Below are positions 60,676 to 64,000 of a stretch of 64,000 nt of DNA, piece after piece. The stretch is from NCBI RefSeq assembly GCF_050589645.1, contig NZ_JBNGOQ010000001.1:806001-870000 (forward strand), in the 5' to 3' direction. The stretch comes from JBNGOQ01 sp050589645. Its GTDB lineage: Bacteria > Bacteroidota > Bacteroidia > Flavobacteriales > Flavobacteriaceae. Within the stretch, counting starts at the first letter, position 1. The number at the start of each line of letters is the position of its first letter. The notes beneath the pieces were generated by a model. The model was not told the DNA's origin, did not search any database, and saw only the letters and a list, made by a program, of their open reading frames with translations. The position numbers and the translations under genes were made by a program.

Positions 60676-62973
60676 ATGAGCAAACAAAAAAACACGAGGG
60701 AGGCTTTGGATTATCACAGCAAGCCTCAACCCGGAAAAATCAAGATCGTGCCTACCAAACCCTATGCCACACAGCGCGATCTGGCACTTGCCTACTCTCC
60801 TGGGGTGGCAGAACCCTGCCTGGAAATAGCAAAGGACCCGCGCAATGTTTATAAATATACCGCCAAGGGAAATATTGTAGCCATAATCTCCAATGGTACC
60901 GCTGTTTTGGGCTTAGGAGATATTGGCCCGGAAGCGGCCAAGCCGGTAATGGAAGGGAAGAGCCTTTTGTTCAAGATCTTTGCGGATATCGATGGGATTG
61001 ATATAGAATTGGATACCAAGGACGTAGATAAATTTGTGGAAACGGTAAAGATCATAGCGCCAACTTTTGGAGGCATTAACCTAGAGGATATCAAGGCACC
61101 AGAAGCTTTTGAAATAGAACGAAGATTGGTGGAGGAATTGGATATTCCCGTCATGCACGACGATCAGCACGGCACCGCTATTATTTCTGCCGCAGCTTTG
61201 CTTAACGCCCTTGAAATTGCGGGAAAACAGATAGAAAAAGTACGTATCGTGGTCAGTGGTGCCGGAGCCGCTGCGATTTCGTGTACGCGCTTGTACAAAG
61301 CTTTCGGGGCCAAGGGCAGCAATATTGTCATGCTGGATAGCAAAGGAGTCATTCGCAAGGACAGGCCACAACTGAGCAAGGAAAAGTTGGAGTTTGCGAC
61401 CACTAGAAAAATTGACAGCCTAGATCAGGCCATGAAGGATGCCGATGTGTTCATAGGACTATCCAGGGCCGATATTGTTACGCCCGATATGCTGACCGCC
61501 ATGGCCGATGACCCCATTGTTTTTGCCATGGCAAATCCGGATCCGGAGATTGCCTATGGCCTGGCCTGTAATACGAGGAAGGATATCATTATGGCCACAG
61601 GACGTTCCGATCACCCCAACCAAGTAAACAACGTTTTGGGATTCCCCTTCATTTTTAGGGGTGCTTTGGACGTAAAGTCCACCAAAATAAACGAAGCGAT
61701 GAAAATGGCGGCCGTAAAGGCCCTGGCCGCCCTGGCCAAGGAACCCGTGCCGGAACAGGTAAATATTGCCTATGGGGAGACCAGACTTACCTTTGGCAAG
61801 GACTATATTATACCCAAACCCTTTGATCCGCGACTCATAGCGGAAATTCCTCCAGCGGTAGCAAGGGCGGCCATGGAGAGCGGGTTGGCCAAAGAACCTA
61901 TCGAGGATTGGGATGGGTATAAGGAAGCGCTTCTACAACGCTTGGGGAGCGATAACAAGATTGTTCGCCTGCTCCACAACAGGGCCAAAATGGGCATAAA
62001 AAAGATAGTCTTTGCCGAGGCAGATCAGCTAGACGTGCTCAAAGCGGCCCAAATTGCACACGAGGAAGGAATTGCAAATCCCATTTTATTGGGGAACAAG
62101 GAGGTTATTCAGGAACTTAAGAAGGAACTGGAGTTCGATGCCGATATCCCGATAATAGATCCCAATGCAGAAGAGGCTAGGGAAAAGAGACAGCAATACG
62201 CCAAAAAGTATTGGAAGAACAGGAGAAGAAGCGGAGTTACCTTGTACGGTGCCCGAATAAAAATGCACGAGCGAAACTATTTTGGCGCCATGATGGTTTC
62301 CGAAGGTGATGCGGACGGCATGATCTCCGGGTACTCCAGGGCCTATCCAACTGTAGTAAAACCTATTTTGGAGGTTATAGGACGCGCCTCACGGGTGAAA
62401 AAAGTGGCCACGGTCAATATCATGATCACCAATAGGGGACCCTTGTTTTTGGCAGATACCTCCATTAATATTGACCCCAATGGGGAAGAGATCGCAGAAA
62501 TTGCGCAAATGACGGCCAATGTAGCGACCACCTTTGGTTTTAAGCCGGTAATGGCCCTACTGTCGTATGCCAACTTTGGCTCCTCATCCCATCCACACGC
62601 AAGAAAAGTTCGGGAAGCGGCAAAGATTTTGCACGAGCATTGCCCCAACATTGTGGTGGACGGCGAGATACAGACCGATTTTGCCCTGAACAAGGAACTC
62701 CATCAAGGACAATTCCCTTTTTCCAAATTGGCGGGCAAGAAAGTGAATACATTGATTTTTCCCAATCTTGAATCTGCCAATATCACCTATAAACTGCTCA
62801 AGGAATTGAACAAGGCCGATTCCATAGGGCCCATTATGGTAGGGCTCAGAAAATCGGTCCATATCCTTCAACTGGGCGCCAGCGTGGACGAAATGGTGAA
62901 TATGACCGCTGTTGCCGTAATCGATTCCCAAGAACGGGAAAAGCGTAAAAAGGCCAAACTGGGGTATAAATGA
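60676..62973 (+). CDS. maeB: NADP-type malic enzyme fused to phosphotransacetylase-like domain
   Basis: 765 residues. Residues 1 to about 425 are malic enzyme (LAYSPGVAEPCLEIAKDP, DDQHGTAIISAAALLNALEI, VVSGAGAAAISCTRLYKAFG, FAMANPDPEIAYG), which decarboxylates malate to pyruvate. Residues about 430-765 resemble phosphate acetyltransferase (GIKKIVFAEADQLDVLKAAQIAHEEGIANPILLG, DADGMISGYSRAYP); in MaeB-type enzymes this domain is regulatory and binds acetyl-CoA rather than acting as an enzyme. The stop is followed at once by a heptad array and ruvA. Confidence 0.94.
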   Translation: MSKQKNTREALDYHSKPQPGKIKIVPTKPYATQRDLALAYSPGVAEPCLEIAKDPRNVYKYTAKGNIVAIISNGTAVLGLGDIGPEAAKPVMEGKSLLFKIFADIDGIDIELDTKDVDKFVETVKIIAPTFGGINLEDIKAPEAFEIERRLVEELDIPVMHDDQHGTAIISAAALLNALEIAGKQIEKVRIVVSGAGAAAISCTRLYKAFGAKGSNIVMLDSKGVIRKDRPQLSKEKLEFATTRKIDSLDQAMKDADVFIGLSRADIVTPDMLTAMADDPIVFAMANPDPEIAYGLACNTRKDIIMATGRSDHPNQVNNVLGFPFIFRGALDVKSTKINEAMKMAAVKALAALAKEPVPEQVNIAYGETRLTFGKDYIIPKPFDPRLIAEIPPAVARAAMESGLAKEPIEDWDGYKEALLQRLGSDNKIVRLLHNRAKMGIKKIVFAEADQLDVLKAAQIAHEEGIANPILLGNKEVIQELKKELEFDADIPIIDPNAEEAREKRQQYAKKYWKNRRRSGVTLYGARIKMHERNYFGAMMVSEGDADGMISGYSRAYPTVVKPILEVIGRASRVKKVATVNIMITNRGPLFLADTSINIDPNGEEIAEIAQMTANVATTFGFKPVMALLSYANFGSSSHPHARKVREAAKILHEHCPNIVVDGEIQTDFALNKELHQGQFPFSKLAGKKVNTLIFPNLESANITYKLLKELNKADSIGPIMVGLRKSVHILQLGASVDEMVNMTAVAVIDSQEREKRKKAKLGYK

Positions 62974-62974
62974 T

Positions 62975-63370
<396 letters not shown>

Positions 63371-63373
<3 letters not shown>

Positions 63374-63952
63374 ATTACCCATTTAAAGGGAAAACTAGTC
63401 GAAAAAAATCCAACCTATGTCATCATTGAATGCGGCGGAGTAGGGTATTTTGTGAATATCTCCCTCCATACGTTCTCAAAATTGGAGGATGTAGAAAACA
63501 TACAGTTGTTTACCCACCTGCAGGTCAAGGAAGATTCCCATACCCTGTTCGGTTTTTCGGAAAGGTCGGAACGGGAGATTTTTAGGTTATTGCTTTCCGT
63601 TTCGGGCATAGGATCCAGCACGGCCAGGACCATGCTTTCCTCGTTATCGCCCATCCAAATAAGGGACGCGATCGCCTCCGGGGATGTGCCCTCAATACAG
63701 GCCATCAAGGGTATCGGTGCCAAAACGGCGCAAAGGGTAATTTTGGATCTTAAGGACAAGGTTTTAAAAATCTATGATATTGATGAAGTTTCCACCATTT
63801 CGAACAATACAAATAAAGAAGAAGCGTTATCTGCTTTAGAGGTTCTTGGATTTGCCAGAAAGCAAGCAGAAAAGGCTGTTGACAAGGTTTTAAGCCAAGA
63901 TACTTCACTAAGCGTAGAGGACATTATAAAATACACGCTTAAAAATTTGTAA
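63371..63952 (+). CDS. ruvA: Holliday junction branch migration protein RuvA
   Basis: 193 residues. OB-fold N-terminal domain (MITHLKGKLVEKNPTYVIIECGGVGYFVNIS), two helix-hairpin-helix motifs (about 70-135; LLLSVSGIGSSTARTMLSSLSP, IQAIKGIGAKTAQRVILDLKDK) and a C-terminal three-helix domain that binds RuvB (EALSALEVLGFARKQAEKAVDKVL). It binds four-way junctions as tetramers. Its start codon is the end of a heptad array; in flavobacteria the gene lies just before sprA. Confidence 0.97.
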
Positions 63953-63958
63953 ATAAGT

Positions 63959-64000
63959 TTGAAAACAGGGGCAAGATTATTTCTTAAATCATCTTTATTT
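63959..64000 (+). CDS. Start of a further gene, possibly sprA (cut by window edge)
   Basis: After the ruvA stop, a TTG at 63959-63961 opens a frame to the window end: KTGARLFLKSSLF, which looks like a basic N-terminus entering a signal peptide. ruvA is followed by the gliding/type IX secretion gene sprA in many flavobacteria, which makes that identity likely but not shown by 14 residues. Confidence 0.35.
   Translation, partial: MKTGARLFLKSSLF

Noticed and set aside
60849..61403. Antisense frames over maeB
   Set aside because: The malic enzyme is intact on the plus strand; antisense frames show no motif.

Overview
The window comes from a member of the Bacteroidota, very probably a marine Flavobacteriaceae. 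Signs of this are a TonB-dependent receptor next to a DUF4249 lipoprotein, a type IX secretion sorting domain, an alternative complex III operon joined to a caa3-type oxidase, DUF2723, DUF4097 and DUF5916 proteins, promoters of the Bacteroidota type (TAnnTTTG near -7, TTTG near -33), and the order malic enzyme, ruvA and a probable sprA start at the right edge. There is one assembly gap (Ns at 50610-50707).

Layout. 1-1101: two tandem DUF4097-type proteins. 1176-4363 (minus): the rplM-rpsI-rpsB-tsf translation cluster; S2 carries a helix-hairpin-helix (HhH) tail. 4587-12113: cell-envelope genes (DUF5916, a lipocalin-like lipoprotein, a very small type IX secretion cargo, DUF4249 plus TonB receptor). 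12114-20913: polA, cutC, a membrane phosphoesterase, a cysteine-less thioredoxin and a DUF2723 membrane protein. 21062-27157: tRNA-Gln, a cation/proton antiporter and rimP-nusA-infB with a terminator-like leader hairpin. 27838-39529: actABCDEF-coxB-ctaD, the path from menaquinol to oxygen. 39530-40410: a repeat-rich intergenic stretch.

41351-52415 is a complete reductive pyrimidine degradation operon. It holds an NCS1 importer, dihydropyrimidine dehydrogenase (PreT, PreA), dihydropyrimidinase, a beta-ureidopropionase-type nitrilase, an aminotransferase and a CoA-acylating semialdehyde dehydrogenase, which together can take uracil or thymine to beta-alanine or beta-aminoisobutyrate and on to acetyl- or propionyl-CoA. 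Two small orphan genes (a four-helix-bundle protein and a GxxExxY protein) interrupt it, both set in repeats. 52417-63952: an acyl-CoA oxidase-like enzyme, ruvB, a DUF4242/cyclase-like/AraC regulator with a secreted DUF4242 partner, queG, a sodium/solute symporter, the malic enzyme-phosphotransacetylase fusion and ruvA.

The most unusual signal is in non-coding DNA. Several intergenic regions (47.3, 47.7, 50.6-51.1 and 63.0-63.4 kb) are degenerate tandem arrays with a strict 7-nt register. The stretch before ruvA divides exactly into 57 heptads although the heptad sequence changes several times. The four-helix-bundle gene begins and ends inside such heptads. Other points of interest are a shared HhH tail on two unrelated proteins (S2 and ActC) and the DUF4242-cyclase-AraC fusion.
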